A DNA stretch of 64,000 nt from Nonomuraea soli (GCF_013761175.1 NZ_JACDUR010000006.1:62001-126000), one strand, 5' to 3'. Positions 17,162 to 25,800 are shown, counted from the first letter of the stretch. Notes: generated from the sequence alone by a model not told the origin. Made by a program: numbers and translations.

Positions 17162-17755
17162 TCACTCGATGTTGACGGCGGTCAGGCGTCCACGGGCGAT
17201 TGTCAGATCCGCGATGCCCTGAAGGATCTCGGCGAGGGGGGTGCTCTCCGAGAGTTCGAGCTGGTCACTGAGCGCGTAGACGCTGAATCGGAAGTTTCCC
17301 TTGCCGTCGGACTCGGGACAGGGCGGGTTGTAGCCTCGCTTGCCGTTGGCCAGCCGTGCCTGCTTCGAACCTGGAGGCACGTCGTTCGGCTTGGCACCCT
17401 CGGCGGGGATGCCCGGAGCCAGCACGGTGGTCCGGGCGTCGATGTTGTAGATGATCCAGTGCACTGCCTGGCTCGTCGACGAATAGTCGTCGACGACCAC
17501 CGCGAAGGTCTTCACCTTCGGCAGCGGCTGGCTCGACCAGTTCAGCGGGGGACTGCCCAGGCTGCCCTGGCAGGTGTATTCGAGGGGAAGTGCGCCACCT
17601 TGGCGGAACTCCGAGCTTTTGACGTTGATCGGGGCGATCTCCTCGGCGGCGGAGGCGCCGCCCCTGAGAAAGCCGCACCCGGCTGCGGCGAACACCAGGG
17701 TCGCCGCCGCCACCTTGGCGACGACGCTGCGAGTGGAGGAGTGACGCAGCCCCAT
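17162..17755 (-). CDS. YbhB/YbcL family PEBP-like lipoprotein
   Basis: A 197-residue phosphatidylethanolamine-binding-protein-like (Raf kinase inhibitor-like) protein. The N-terminus is a lipoprotein signal (lipobox FAAAGC, Cys27), so it should be anchored outside the membrane. The ligand-pocket motifs are visible as FAVVVDDYSS, AVHWIIYNID and GKRGYNPPCPE, the family equivalents of DPDAP, HW and GxRGY-GPxxP. Bacterial members have no firmly established function. A TAGCAT hexamer lies 8 bases before the ATG, so a near-leaderless transcript is possible. It diverges from the PH-domain gene pair. Confidence 0.9.
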   Translation of the reverse strand: MGLRHSSTRSVVAKVAAATLVFAAAGCGFLRGGASAAEEIAPINVKSSEFRQGGALPLEYTCQGSLGSPPLNWSSQPLPKVKTFAVVVDDYSSTSQAVHWIIYNIDARTTVLAPGIPAEGAKPNDVPPGSKQARLANGKRGYNPPCPESDGKGNFRFSVYALSDQLELSESTPLAEILQGIADLTIARGRLTAVNIE

Positions 17756-17944
17756 GCCGGATGATGCTACGCGCCTCCGGGCGATGCGCAGACCGTTTCG
17801 GGTTGCTCCGTGACTCGGATACGGGCCGAAAACATCAGGAGGCCCGGAAGGCTTGGCGCCCCCAATACCTGTTCAAGCTGCTGAGATACCTGATCAGGGT
17901 ACGACGGGGCCTCGGTAAAGGGAGCGACCCAATCGCGGTCGATT

Positions 17945-17950
17945 TAGGGT
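17945..17950 (+). promoter_or_regulatory. -10-like hexamer TAGGGT, leaderless start of the first PH-domain gene
   Basis: TAGGGT is followed by six bases and then the GTG at 17957. No ribosome binding site is present. Confidence 0.5.
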
Positions 17951-17956
17951 GATTGC

Positions 17957-18466
17957 GTGAGAATCCGTGAGCCTGCGCAGCGCGTCTCCCCGAAGGCCCG
18001 CCTGCTGTGGCTGCTTCACTCACTGGCCGCCTTCGTGGTCCTGGCCGCCGGGTCGTACATCGTCGCACGCTGGATCGGGACCAGCCGGTGGAGCTGGGTG
18101 CCGGACTGGATGCACGAATCCTGGTGGATCGTCCCCGCCGTGGTGATCGCCCTGTGCCTGCCCGCGCTCGCGGCCGAGCCCTTCGTGCGCTACGCCGTAC
18201 ACCGCTGGGAACTGGCGGGAGACGTGGTCTACGCCCGCTCGGGCTTCCTCACCCGCGAATGGGTCTTCGTGCCCGTCAGCCGCATCCAGACCGTCGACAA
18301 GTCACAGGGCTGGTTCGAGCGCCTGCTCGACCTGGCCACCCTCGAGATCCGCACCGCCTCACACGCGGGCTCCTCACGGATCAACGGCCTCGCGTACGGC
18401 ACCGCCGCCGACCTGGCCGAGCTCCTGGCCCGGCGGGCCGAGCAACTCAGGGACGACGCGACATGA
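17957..18466 (+). CDS. PH domain-containing membrane protein (bPH2, YdbS-like)
   Basis: A 169-residue protein with two membrane helices (residues about 18-40 and 52-72) followed by a bacterial PH domain of the bPH2 type. The motif RWELAGDVVYARSGFLTREWVFVPVSRIQTVD and the following LATLEIRTAS are diagnostic. It resembles Bacillus YdbS, whose operon contributes to resistance to some envelope-acting agents, but the molecular role is not settled. The GTG start has a -10-like hexamer just upstream. The stop overlaps the start of the larger PH-domain gene (ATGA), and the two products probably form a complex. Confidence 0.9.
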   Translation: MRIREPAQRVSPKARLLWLLHSLAAFVVLAAGSYIVARWIGTSRWSWVPDWMHESWWIVPAVVIALCLPALAAEPFVRYAVHRWELAGDVVYARSGFLTREWVFVPVSRIQTVDKSQGWFERLLDLATLEIRTASHAGSSRINGLAYGTAADLAELLARRAEQLRDDAT

Positions 18467-19881
18467 CCTCGAGTACGGCGGCGCGGCTCAGCCCCAAGGT
18501 GCTGCTGATCGACCCGGTCAGGATGCTGCCCTCGCTCCTGCTTCCCCTGCTCGGCGTCCTGTTCGCGGGCGGATTCTCACCCGTCTCCTACGCGTGGGCC
18601 GCCGCCGGGCTCGGCGGCGGCGTGGTCTTCGCCGTCGCGCGCTGGCTCACCTTCACCTACGCCGTCGAGGGCGACCGGCTGGAACTGCGCCGCTCCCTCA
18701 TCAGCCGCTCCGTCAAGACCATCCCCCTGGAACGCATCCGAGGCGTCGACATCGCCTCACCGCCCCTGCTGCGCGTCTTCGGCCTGGCCGTGCTGAAGAT
18801 CGACACCGGCGCCACCGGCCAGGAGGGCGAACTCAACGGCGTCACCCTCGCCGAGGCCGAGCGGCTCAAGGCCGTCCTGCTGCGCCAGCAGGACGCCGCC
18901 CCCGCCCAGGCGCAGGACGTGCTGTTCAAACTGCCCAGGCGCTGGCTGCTGTACGGCCCGCTGTCCGGCGCCTACCTGCTCACCCCCTTCGCCCTCGCCG
19001 GAGGCGCCATCGGCCTGGCCTTCCAGGTCGGCGAGGAACTGGGCCTGGGCCGCCAAGCCCTGCGCGCGGGCCGCGAACTGGTCAACCACCCCGACCTGCT
19101 GATCCTGGCCGTCCTCGTCCTGGTCGTGCTCATGCCGATCGCGGGCGGCATCATGTACGCCCTGTTCACCTGGGACTTCACCCTCCGCCGCCGCGAAGGC
19201 CACCTCGTCGCCGAACGCGGCCTGCTCACCCGGCGCAGCGTCTCACTCGAGAGTGCCCGCGTACGCGGCTACGAGAGCGTCGACGCGCTCGCCGAACGCT
19301 GGGCGGGCGTGGTGCGCGTCTGGGCCATCGTCACCGGGCTGGGGGACTCTCAGACGCGCGGGCAACTGCTGCCCGACGTACCGCGCGCCGTCGCCGCCGA
19401 CCTCACCGCACGAGCCGTCGGGCCGTACACCGGACCGCTCATCGCCCACCCGCCCGTCGCCCGGCAGCGGCGGCTCTTCCGCGCCGTCGCCCCCTGGCTC
19501 GCCGCCGCCCTCGCCTGGGCCGTGCTCGCCCCGCCCGCGTGGCCGGGCCTCGTGCTCGCCTCGCTCGTCCTGGCCGGCCTCGGGGTACCGCTCGGGCTCG
19601 ACCGCTACCGGTCGCTCGGGCACGGATACGACGGGACGCGGCTGTCGGCGCGGTCCGGGTCGCTGCGGCGCTCCCAGGCGGTCGTCGAACAGCGGGCCGT
19701 GGTGGGGTGGCGGCTGCGGCAGACGGTGTTCCAGCGGCGCTCCGGGGTGCTCACGGTGATCGCCGGGGTGGGGGCGGGGCGCGGCGGGTACCACGCGGTG
19801 GACGTGTCGCGCGAGCAGGCGGTCGCGTTCACGCGATCGGTGACACCCGAGTGGGTGGCGCCCTTCCTCGTGAACGACTGA
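18463..19881 (+). CDS. PH domain-containing membrane protein (bPH2 repeats, YdbT-like)
   Basis: A 472-residue partner of the preceding protein. It has several pairs of membrane helices alternating with at least two bPH2 domains (AVEGDRLELRRSLISRSVKTIPLERIRGVDI near residue 65, and the second copy EGHLVAERGLLTRRSVSLESARVRGYE near residue 245), and a third degenerate one near the C-terminus (TRLSARSGSLRRSQAVVEQRAVVG). This layout matches Bacillus YdbT. The ATG at 18463 overlaps the upstream stop. Its TGA lies within the stem of a strong terminator hairpin. Confidence 0.9.
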   Translation: MTSSTAARLSPKVLLIDPVRMLPSLLLPLLGVLFAGGFSPVSYAWAAAGLGGGVVFAVARWLTFTYAVEGDRLELRRSLISRSVKTIPLERIRGVDIASPPLLRVFGLAVLKIDTGATGQEGELNGVTLAEAERLKAVLLRQQDAAPAQAQDVLFKLPRRWLLYGPLSGAYLLTPFALAGGAIGLAFQVGEELGLGRQALRAGRELVNHPDLLILAVLVLVVLMPIAGGIMYALFTWDFTLRRREGHLVAERGLLTRRSVSLESARVRGYESVDALAERWAGVVRVWAIVTGLGDSQTRGQLLPDVPRAVAADLTARAVGPYTGPLIAHPPVARQRRLFRAVAPWLAAALAWAVLAPPAWPGLVLASLVLAGLGVPLGLDRYRSLGHGYDGTRLSARSGSLRRSQAVVEQRAVVGWRLRQTVFQRRSGVLTVIAGVGAGRGGYHAVDVSREQAVAFTRSVTPEWVAPFLVND

Positions 19882-19917
19882 GGGCGGGCCCCCCTGATCA
19901 GGGCCCGCCCTCAGTCG
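19875..19917. terminator. strong bidirectional hairpin terminator between YdbT-like gene and sepH
   Basis: A perfect 17-bp stem: CGACTGAGGGCGGGCCC (19875-19891) pairs with GGGCCCGCCCTCAGTCG (19901-19917) around a 9-base loop. The TGA of the plus-strand gene is inside the left arm. It ends 15 bases before the sepH stop codon on the other strand. Confidence 0.9.
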
Positions 19918-19931
19918 TCGTGTCAGTCGTG

Positions 19932-22481
19932 TCAGTCCTGGCGGCGGGCGCCGAACATGATCTCGTCCCAGCTCGGCACCGACGCCCGGCGGCCCCGGGC
20001 GTTCTTCTTCGGCTGCCTGGCCGCGGGCGCCGGAGGCGGCGAGGCGACCGGCGCGTGCTTGTCGCCGTCGCCCTCCCTGGCCGCGGGTACGGCAGGCGGC
20101 TCCTGAGCGGGCTTGGCGGGCTTCGCGGCGGCCGGCGGGTCCGCGGGCTGCTCGGACGCCTCCGGTTCTGTGGACTGGGATGCGGCGGCTGCCACGACGG
20201 TCTCCTCGGCCTGTGCGGGTTCGGTGTTCTCCGTTGCCGCGGGGGACTCGGCGACCGGCGCATCGGCCGGTTCGGGCGTGGGCTTGGTGGTGGACTCGGG
20301 GACGCCGCTCCGCGCAGACGCCTCGGGCTCGGCCACGGGGGCCTGCGCCTTGGGCTCCTGGGCCGCGGGGGCCTTGGGCTCGGCCACGGGGGTCTGGGCC
20401 GCGGGGGCCTCGACCACCGGGGGCGCCTCGACGGCGACCTCAGCGGCGGGGACAGGCTCGGCGGGCTCGGCGACCGAAGGCTTGACGGCCTCAGGGGCGC
20501 GCTCGACCGCGGCCTCGACCTTGGGCGCCTCGGCTGCGGGTGCCTCGGTCCTGGCCGCCTCGGTCTTGGCCACCTCGACCTTCGGCGCCTCAGCCGCGGG
20601 CTCCTGGGCCGCAGGCGCCTCGACCATCGGGGGCGCCTCGACTGCGGGGGCCTCGACCGTGGATGCCTTGGCGACGGGCTCGGCGGCGACGGGCTCGGCG
20701 GCGACGGGCTCGGCGGCGACCGGTGCAGGCTCGGGGGTGACGGCCTGGACGGGCGGCGTCGCGGCGGGCGCGACCGCCTGTGCGACGGGCACCACGGGGG
20801 CCTCGACGGGCGGCGCAGGCTCCGGCTCCGCGGGCTTGGCGACCGCGGCGCGCGCGGCGGGCGGCTCGACGGGAGCGGGCGCCGGGTCGGCAGGCTTCGC
20901 CACGACGGTGGGTTCCACCTGTGCGGCGGGCTCAACCTGTGCGGCAGGCTGCACCTGCGCGGCGGGCTGCGCCTGGACGGCGGGCTCCACCCGCTCGACG
21001 GGCTCGGCCACCGGGGCCGTGACCGGCTCGGCGGGCCTGGTGGCGGCCTCAACCTCGGGGGCCGTGACCTCCGCCGGCTCGACCGGCGGCACCGCTACCG
21101 CCTCAGCGGGCGTGACCGCAACTGTCTCGGCGGGCGTCACCTCGATCGGCTCGGCGGCCCTGACCTCGACCGGCTCGGCGGCCCTGACCTCGACCGGCTC
21201 GGCGGCCCTGACCTCGACCGGCTCGGCCGGCCTAGCTGCGGGCGGCTCGGCCGTCCTGGCCTCCGCCTGGTCGGGGGCCGGGGCCGGCTGGGGTGCCGGG
21301 GTGCGGAGCGGGATCTGGTCGACCAGCGCCTCCAGGGGCGTCGTCAGCTCGTACACCTCCGGCTCACTCGCCACCGGCGCCTGCGCGGCCGGCTCGCTCT
21401 CCTTCGCGGCCGGCCGTTCGGTGCGGGCGGGGCCGAAGTCGGGCAGCCAGGGAGCAGGCTCGCGCCGAGGCTCGGCGGGGCGGGCAGGCTCGATGAGGCG
21501 GGTGGGCTCGACAGGCTGGCCGCCGGTGTCGGCGGGCCTGGCTGGGCCGGGTTCCGCTGGACGCGTGTAGCCCGTCTCGGCGGGGTGACCGTAGCCGCTG
21601 TCGCCGGCGGCGCGGGAGAACCCGCTGTCGGCGGGCCGCCCGTAGCCGATCTCGCCGGGCCGTTCGCCCGTGGGCCGGGTGTACCCGGTCTCCGCGGGGC
21701 GGTCGGCCGGGGGCCACGTGTAGCCGGGCTCGGGCGCTCCCGCGATCGGCCGGGGGTAGCCCACGGCAGGCTCCTCCGGCGGCTCTCGCCGTACGACGGA
21801 CGGGAAGGGCACCGGGTCGCTGTTGAGCGACGGCACCGGCTGCAGCTTGCCGATCCGGGGGGAGAACGGGGTGACGGTGGTGTCCTCGACGGGCGGATTG
21901 GGGTCGAAGTCGGCCTGCGACAGGCGCATCGACTCCTCGTCGTGCGGGGTGACGTGGCGTTTGCGGGGGTCGAACAGCCACTCGGCGTGGCGGGTGTGAC
22001 CGTTCCAGACGTAGCCGAGCTTGACCCGCCACAGGCCGTCGTCGCGCTTGGCGGAGTCCCAGTCGATCTCTTCGGCGGGCACGCCGCGGCGGGTGAGCCG
22101 CTCGGCGACGAGTTCGCCGAGGGTGGGGCCTGGGGCGGACTCGCCTGGCAGTCGTACGGCGACGCGTTGCGCCTGCTGGGCGACGTACTCCCTTTCCTGG
22201 AGCACTGGACCCTCGAACCAGCGGACCCGCTCGACCGGGATGCCGGCGGTCGCGGCGATCTCCTCGGCGGTCTCTCCGGCTCGTATGCGGGCCTGGATCT
22301 CCTTGGGGCGCAACGGACTCTCCACTTCGATCTCGTACTGGCCGAGACGGGAGAAGTTTCCGCGGACGGCAGCACGGAGCCGGTCGTCGACGGGCAGCGT
22401 GAAACGGGTACCCCGCCCGGCCGTCGCCAGGACCAGGTAGGTGCCGTCCTCGCTCACCGCGACGAGTCGGAGCTCCTGCAT
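19932..22481 (-). CDS. sepH: septation protein SepH (DUF3071), with very long low-complexity C-terminus
   Basis: An 849-residue SepH. SepH binds FtsZ and stimulates its assembly during septation in Streptomyces and Mycobacterium. Residues 1-170 are the conserved DUF3071 domain, beginning MQELRLVAVSEDGTYLVLA, with the helix-turn-helix-like AGETAEEIAATAGIPVERVRWFEGPVLQERE and the RLWRVKLGYVWNGHTRHAEWLFD-type segment. From about residue 280 to 830 it is Ala/Pro/Glu/Val repeats. A short basic motif (KKNARGRRASVPSWDEIMFG) closes the protein; SWDEIMFG is the expected SepH tail. The ATG at 22481 follows AAAGGA. Streptomyces SepH is, as I recall, only about 340 residues, so the linker here is unusually expanded. 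Confidence 0.95.
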   Translation of the reverse strand: MQELRLVAVSEDGTYLVLATAGRGTRFTLPVDDRLRAAVRGNFSRLGQYEIEVESPLRPKEIQARIRAGETAEEIAATAGIPVERVRWFEGPVLQEREYVAQQAQRVAVRLPGESAPGPTLGELVAERLTRRGVPAEEIDWDSAKRDDGLWRVKLGYVWNGHTRHAEWLFDPRKRHVTPHDEESMRLSQADFDPNPPVEDTTVTPFSPRIGKLQPVPSLNSDPVPFPSVVRREPPEEPAVGYPRPIAGAPEPGYTWPPADRPAETGYTRPTGERPGEIGYGRPADSGFSRAAGDSGYGHPAETGYTRPAEPGPARPADTGGQPVEPTRLIEPARPAEPRREPAPWLPDFGPARTERPAAKESEPAAQAPVASEPEVYELTTPLEALVDQIPLRTPAPQPAPAPDQAEARTAEPPAARPAEPVEVRAAEPVEVRAAEPVEVRAAEPIEVTPAETVAVTPAEAVAVPPVEPAEVTAPEVEAATRPAEPVTAPVAEPVERVEPAVQAQPAAQVQPAAQVEPAAQVEPTVVAKPADPAPAPVEPPAARAAVAKPAEPEPAPPVEAPVVPVAQAVAPAATPPVQAVTPEPAPVAAEPVAAEPVAAEPVAKASTVEAPAVEAPPMVEAPAAQEPAAEAPKVEVAKTEAARTEAPAAEAPKVEAAVERAPEAVKPSVAEPAEPVPAAEVAVEAPPVVEAPAAQTPVAEPKAPAAQEPKAQAPVAEPEASARSGVPESTTKPTPEPADAPVAESPAATENTEPAQAEETVVAAAASQSTEPEASEQPADPPAAAKPAKPAQEPPAVPAAREGDGDKHAPVASPPPAPAARQPKKNARGRRASVPSWDEIMFGARRQD
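21153..21224 (-). repeat. three perfect 24-bp tandem repeats within sepH
   Basis: Units 21153-21176, 21177-21200 and 21201-21224 are identical and encode EPVEVRAA octads. Related 15-bp repeats (AEPVA) lie near 20673-20730. Confidence 0.9.
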
Positions 22482-22610
22482 GCGAGTCCTTTCGTCAGCG
22501 TCTTGCTCAATCTTCCCCCGGACCCTTGAGTCTCTCGCGGTTGCCGGTTGCCTGCCAGCACCGTACCCGGCATGTCCGAACATCGCCTTCCTGGGATAGC
22601 TCCCAGGGGA

Positions 22611-22626
22611 TGTGACGCCGGTCACA
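22611..22626. promoter_or_regulatory. CRP-like site TGTGA-N6-TCACA, perfect
   Basis: TGTGACGCCGGTCACA is an exact match to the TGTGA-N6-TCACA palindrome used by Crp/GlxR-type regulators in actinobacteria. It lies 130 bp upstream of sepH. Confidence 0.6.
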
Positions 22627-22785
22627 TTTATCCATTCCATCCGGATTCAGGCCTCGGCGCCGTGCAGCAGGACGTCAGGGGTCCTCGTCGGATTCTGACG
22701 AATCCAATCCCCGGTCGCGGGGGACTTCGGGCAAGTGGTGACGGGGTTGTGTGTCAGTGGGCGGGGCACGAGCCGAGAATCTGCC

Positions 22786-22801
22786 TGTCACGCACGTCAC
22801 A
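22786..22801. promoter_or_regulatory. CRP-like site TGTCA-N6-TCACA, one mismatch
   Basis: This is a second copy of the same palindrome with one mismatch, 71 bp upstream of the plus-strand membrane protein gene. Confidence 0.4.
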
Positions 22802-22872
22802 GGAACAACAGGACACGCGGTCGCGTCTATTCACGAGGAAGGTCTTTACCTGAGGAAGGGATTGGTTCGGGG

Positions 22873-23664
22873 ATGGGCGGCGAGCAGCCGAGGTTCGAGC
22901 TGAGCGTGCCGCAGATCGCAGGGGGCGCGCTGGCGGCCGTGACCGCCGCGGTGGCCGCTTCGTACCTGGGTGTGGCGGGGACGTTCATCGGGGCGGCGGT
23001 GGCCAGTGTCGCCAGCACGATCGGCGGTGCCGTCTACACCCACTACCTGAAACGCACGGGCGAGAAGGTCAAGGAACACACCGTGGTCGCCTGGCGGCGG
23101 CGCGAGGACGAGCCGCCGGTGCGCGAGGAAGGCCAGGGCGAGCTGGCCACCGCGGTACACGCCACGGTGCGCGAGCCGGAGGCGGCCGACGCGGGCGACA
23201 CGCTGGTGATGGCGCCGGTGACCACGCGCAGGCCGCTACCGTGGCTGAAGCTCGGCCTCGCCGCCGCGCTGATCTTCGCGATCAGCGTCGCGGGCATCCT
23301 GGCCATCCAGGCCGCCGCGGGCCGTACCGTCCCGGAGATCGTGAAGAACCAGAACCCGCAGCCGGCCCAGGAGCACAAGGCTCCCGTGCACGAGGAGCGC
23401 GAGAAGCCCTCGGAGAGTCCTTCGACGCACGTGGAGCCGTCGCGCTCGCCCACTCCTGCCGAGACGCCCGGCGAGAGCGCCTCGGACGAGCCCGCTCCCA
23501 CGCCGAGCCGTACGGTCCAGCCCACGCCGTCCGCGAGCTCAACGGGCCAGATCCCGGGCACGGAGCCGACGCCCGACCCGGTGGAGGAGTCGGGGGAGAC
23601 GGCCGAGACCCCCGCGCCCGACCAGCAGGAGCAGCAGGATCAGCCGAGCACGGAGTCGAGGTAG
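22873..23664 (+). CDS. hypothetical membrane protein with Pro/Ser/Glu-rich tail
   Basis: A 263-residue protein of unknown family. The N-terminus (LSVPQIAGGALAAVTAAVAASYLGVAGTFIGAAVASVASTIGGAVYTHYL) has two hydrophobic stretches, a small actinobacterial pattern often seen upstream of charged cytoplasmic segments. A further membrane helix lies at about residues 120-145 (LKLGLAAALIFAISVAGILAIQAAAG). Then comes a long extracellular Pro/Ser/Thr/Glu-rich tail, PASTA-linker-like but without recognisable domains. The ATG at 22873 follows GAAGGGA. It overlaps the convergent oxidase gene by 25 bp. Two CRP-like sites lie upstream. Confidence 0.8.
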   Translation: MGGEQPRFELSVPQIAGGALAAVTAAVAASYLGVAGTFIGAAVASVASTIGGAVYTHYLKRTGEKVKEHTVVAWRRREDEPPVREEGQGELATAVHATVREPEAADAGDTLVMAPVTTRRPLPWLKLGLAAALIFAISVAGILAIQAAAGRTVPEIVKNQNPQPAQEHKAPVHEEREKPSESPSTHVEPSRSPTPAETPGESASDEPAPTPSRTVQPTPSASSTGQIPGTEPTPDPVEESGETAETPAPDQQEQQDQPSTESR

Positions 23665-24917
23665 GGATTGGTGAACAGCCGCCGCGGGTCGAGGCGGTCG
23701 CGCAGCGCGACGAAGTCGCCGAACCGGGGGTAGGCCTTGGCCAGGTAGGAGGCGTCGCGGGTGTGCAGCTTGCCCCAGTGCGGCCGCCCGCCGAGCCTGG
23801 TCATGATCTCCTCGACGCCCTCGAAGTAGGCGGGGTTCGGGGTCGGCCGGTAGATGTGGCAGGCGATGTAGGCCGACGGCCTGCCGTACGCGGTCGAGAG
23901 CCACGCGTCGCTGGGCGGCGTCACCCGCACCTCCACCGGGAAGGTGATCTTCCAACCCGTCCGGTCGATCAGGTCGCGGGTCTCGCGCAGCGCCTGGGCC
24001 AGGTGCTCGCGGGGGACGGCGTACTCCATCTCCAGGAAGCGCACGTCACGCAGCGAGTTGAAGATCTTGTACGAGGTGTTGACCGAGGAGGAGTCGCCCA
24101 GGGCCTTGGCGCTGACGGCGTTGATGCCGGGGATGAGCCCGGGGAACCTGGCGCCCAGCGCGCAGGCGGCGCCGAACAGCTTGTTCTCCAGGAAGACGTT
24201 GTCGAGCCAGTACTTGAACGCGCTGGGCGGCCTGGCCGGTCCAGCGTGCCTGTTGTTGGTCTTGACCAGGCACGCGTCGGTGTGCGGCAGCCAGAAGAAG
24301 TCGAGGTGCTCGTTGGCGGCGGTGAGGGAGTCGAGCGAGCCGAGGATGTCGGTCAGCGACATCACCCGCCGCACGTTCTCCAGCAGGAAGGCCGGCTCGA
24401 CGCGGAAGGTGATCGAGGTCAGCACGCCGAGCGCGCCCAGGCCGACGCGGGCGGCGTCGAACAGCTCGTCGCCGGGCTTGACGGTGGTCACCGTGCCGTC
24501 GGCCAGCACCAGCTCCAGTTCCAGGACCTGGTCGGCCAGGCCGCCGGTGTCGCGTCCCGTGCCGTGGGTGCCGGTCTGGATGGCGCCCGCGAGGGTCTGC
24601 GCGGTGATGTCGCCCATGTTGGCCAGGGCCAGGCCGCGACGGTCGAGTTCGTCGTTGAGCCGCCACAGCGGGGTGCCCGCCGCGACGGTGACGCGGTCGT
24701 CGTCGGCCGACAGGATGCCGCTGAGCCCGCCGGGCCGCAGCAGGATGCCGTCGGTGAGGGCCACTCCGGTGAAGGAGTGGCCCGTTCCGACCATGCGGAC
24801 GCGACGGCCCTCACGGGCCGCGTCCTGGACGGCGCTCACGACGTCGTCGATGGAGGACGGCGTGCGTACTTCGGCGGGGGTGCCCGTCTGGTTACCGGCC
24901 CAGTTGACGAAAACCAT
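23640..24917 (-). CDS. D-arabinono-1,4-lactone oxidase-type FAD-linked oxidoreductase
   Basis: A 425-residue protein of the aldonolactone oxidase/vanillyl-alcohol oxidase family. The FAD-binding PCMH domain is at the N-terminus (VRMVGTGHSFTGVALTDG; the His in the GxGHS motif is the usual covalent FAD attachment site) with LANMGDITAQTLAGAIQTGTHG following. The C-terminal ALO domain ends PHWGKLHT and DPRRLFTNPYLDSVLG, as in L-gulono-/D-arabinono-lactone oxidases. It would oxidise a sugar lactone or alcohol with O2 or another acceptor. The ATG at 24917 is preferred to an upstream in-frame start. Its end overlaps the convergent membrane protein gene by 25 bp. Confidence 0.9.
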   Translation of the reverse strand: MVFVNWAGNQTGTPAEVRTPSSIDDVVSAVQDAAREGRRVRMVGTGHSFTGVALTDGILLRPGGLSGILSADDDRVTVAAGTPLWRLNDELDRRGLALANMGDITAQTLAGAIQTGTHGTGRDTGGLADQVLELELVLADGTVTTVKPGDELFDAARVGLGALGVLTSITFRVEPAFLLENVRRVMSLTDILGSLDSLTAANEHLDFFWLPHTDACLVKTNNRHAGPARPPSAFKYWLDNVFLENKLFGAACALGARFPGLIPGINAVSAKALGDSSSVNTSYKIFNSLRDVRFLEMEYAVPREHLAQALRETRDLIDRTGWKITFPVEVRVTPPSDAWLSTAYGRPSAYIACHIYRPTPNPAYFEGVEEIMTRLGGRPHWGKLHTRDASYLAKAYPRFGDFVALRDRLDPRRLFTNPYLDSVLG

Positions 24918-24963
24918 GGTGAGCACCCCTTCGGAGCATTGGTCCACTAAATGTGAACGATAC

Positions 24964-25677
24964 TCATCTCTCCCAGCCGTCGGGAAGCGGGAAGGTGTCT
25001 CCTGGCTGGATGTCGTACTGCTTGATGACCTCGGAGACCGTCACCAGCGTGTAGCCGCGCCGCTTGAGCAACGTGATGATCTTGGGCATCACGTCGACGG
25101 TCTGCTTCACCCAGTCGTGCATCAGGATGATGCCGTTGGCCTCGGCCACCTCGAGGACCTGGGCCTTGATGGCCTCCTCGTTCTTGCTGGACCAGTCCTT
25201 GGAGCCGGCGGTCCACAGGATCTGCGGCATGCCGAACTCGCCGGCGATCTCGGAGCTGGTGATGCTGGTCATGCCGTACGGCGGGCGCAGCAGCTTGGGC
25301 TCGACGCCGGTCGCCGCCTTGATGACGTCCTGGGTCTTCTGGATCTCGGACCGAATGGCCCACGATTCGAGTTCCGTGAAGTTGGGGTGCTTGTAGCTGT
25401 GGTTGCCGAGCTCGTGGCCCTCGTCGGCCATGCGCTTGGCGAAGGCGGGGCGCGACTTCACGTACTGGCCCTCCAGGAAGAAGGTCGCCTTGACCTTCTC
25501 CTTCTTCAGGGTGTCCAGCAGCTGGCCGGCGTACTTGCTCGGCCCGTCGTCGAAGGTCAGCGCGATGCACTTGACCTGGGTGCAGTCGACCTCTTCCTTC
25601 GCCGTAGCGGAGGCAGGAGTGGCCAGTGAGACGGCAACAGCTGCGATCGCTAGAAGTGAAGTGATTTGTCGGGACAT
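24964..25677 (-). CDS. secreted polysaccharide deacetylase (NodB/CE4 family)
   Basis: A 237-residue exported enzyme. A signal peptide (residues 1-25, cleaving after PASATA) precedes the NodB domain. Motif 1 is ALTFDDGPS with the catalytic base and metal Asp, motif 2 is HSYKHP with the two zinc His residues, motif 3 is LRPPYG, and the late motif 5 is LMHDWV. It should remove N-acetyl groups from peptidoglycan or another amino-sugar polymer at the cell surface. It diverges from a lytic transglycosylase gene; both act on the wall, so a shared intergenic control region is plausible. Confidence 0.92.
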   Translation of the reverse strand: MSRQITSLLAIAAVAVSLATPASATAKEEVDCTQVKCIALTFDDGPSKYAGQLLDTLKKEKVKATFFLEGQYVKSRPAFAKRMADEGHELGNHSYKHPNFTELESWAIRSEIQKTQDVIKAATGVEPKLLRPPYGMTSITSSEIAGEFGMPQILWTAGSKDWSSKNEEAIKAQVLEVAEANGIILMHDWVKQTVDVMPKIITLLKRRGYTLVTVSEVIKQYDIQPGDTFPLPDGWER

Positions 25678-25788
25678 AAGAAAACTTTCCGGTGTGACGG
25701 ATGTTGCGAGGGTTCACAAGAACCTAGCGGATCGTTCCGGAGGTCTTAAGGTTCGCCCGGAAAGTCCCAGGAAATCGAAACCTTGTAT

Positions 25789-25794
25789 TAGGCT
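25789..25794 (+). promoter_or_regulatory. -10-like hexamer TAGGCT, leaderless start of the lytic transglycosylase gene
   Basis: TAGGCT is followed by six bases and then the GTG at 25801. No ribosome binding site is visible. Confidence 0.5.
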
Positions 25795-25800
25795 CGCCCG

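Larger units (their letters stand above)
22482..22872. other. 391-bp divergent intergenic region between sepH and a membrane protein gene
   Basis: No convincing coding sequence is seen on either strand. The region contains two CRP-like palindromes (22611-22626 and 22786-22801), listed separately, and a short inverted repeat CTGGGATAGCTCCCAG (about 22591-22606). It must hold promoters for both divergent genes, but no clear -35/-10 pair stands out. Confidence 0.6.

Noticed and set aside
18594..22529. A very long plus-strand open frame (over 1300 codons) antisense to sepH
   Set aside because: It consists of Gly/Leu/Arg-rich low-complexity sequence that mirrors the sepH repeats and has no domain or start signal. 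It is a high-GC shadow of the sepH repeats.
25678..25800. Possible ydaO (c-di-AMP) riboswitch between the deacetylase and lytic transglycosylase genes
   Set aside because: Such riboswitches often precede wall-hydrolase genes in actinobacteria, but I could not find the conserved core here and the gap is only 123 bp. The transglycosylase start looks leaderless.
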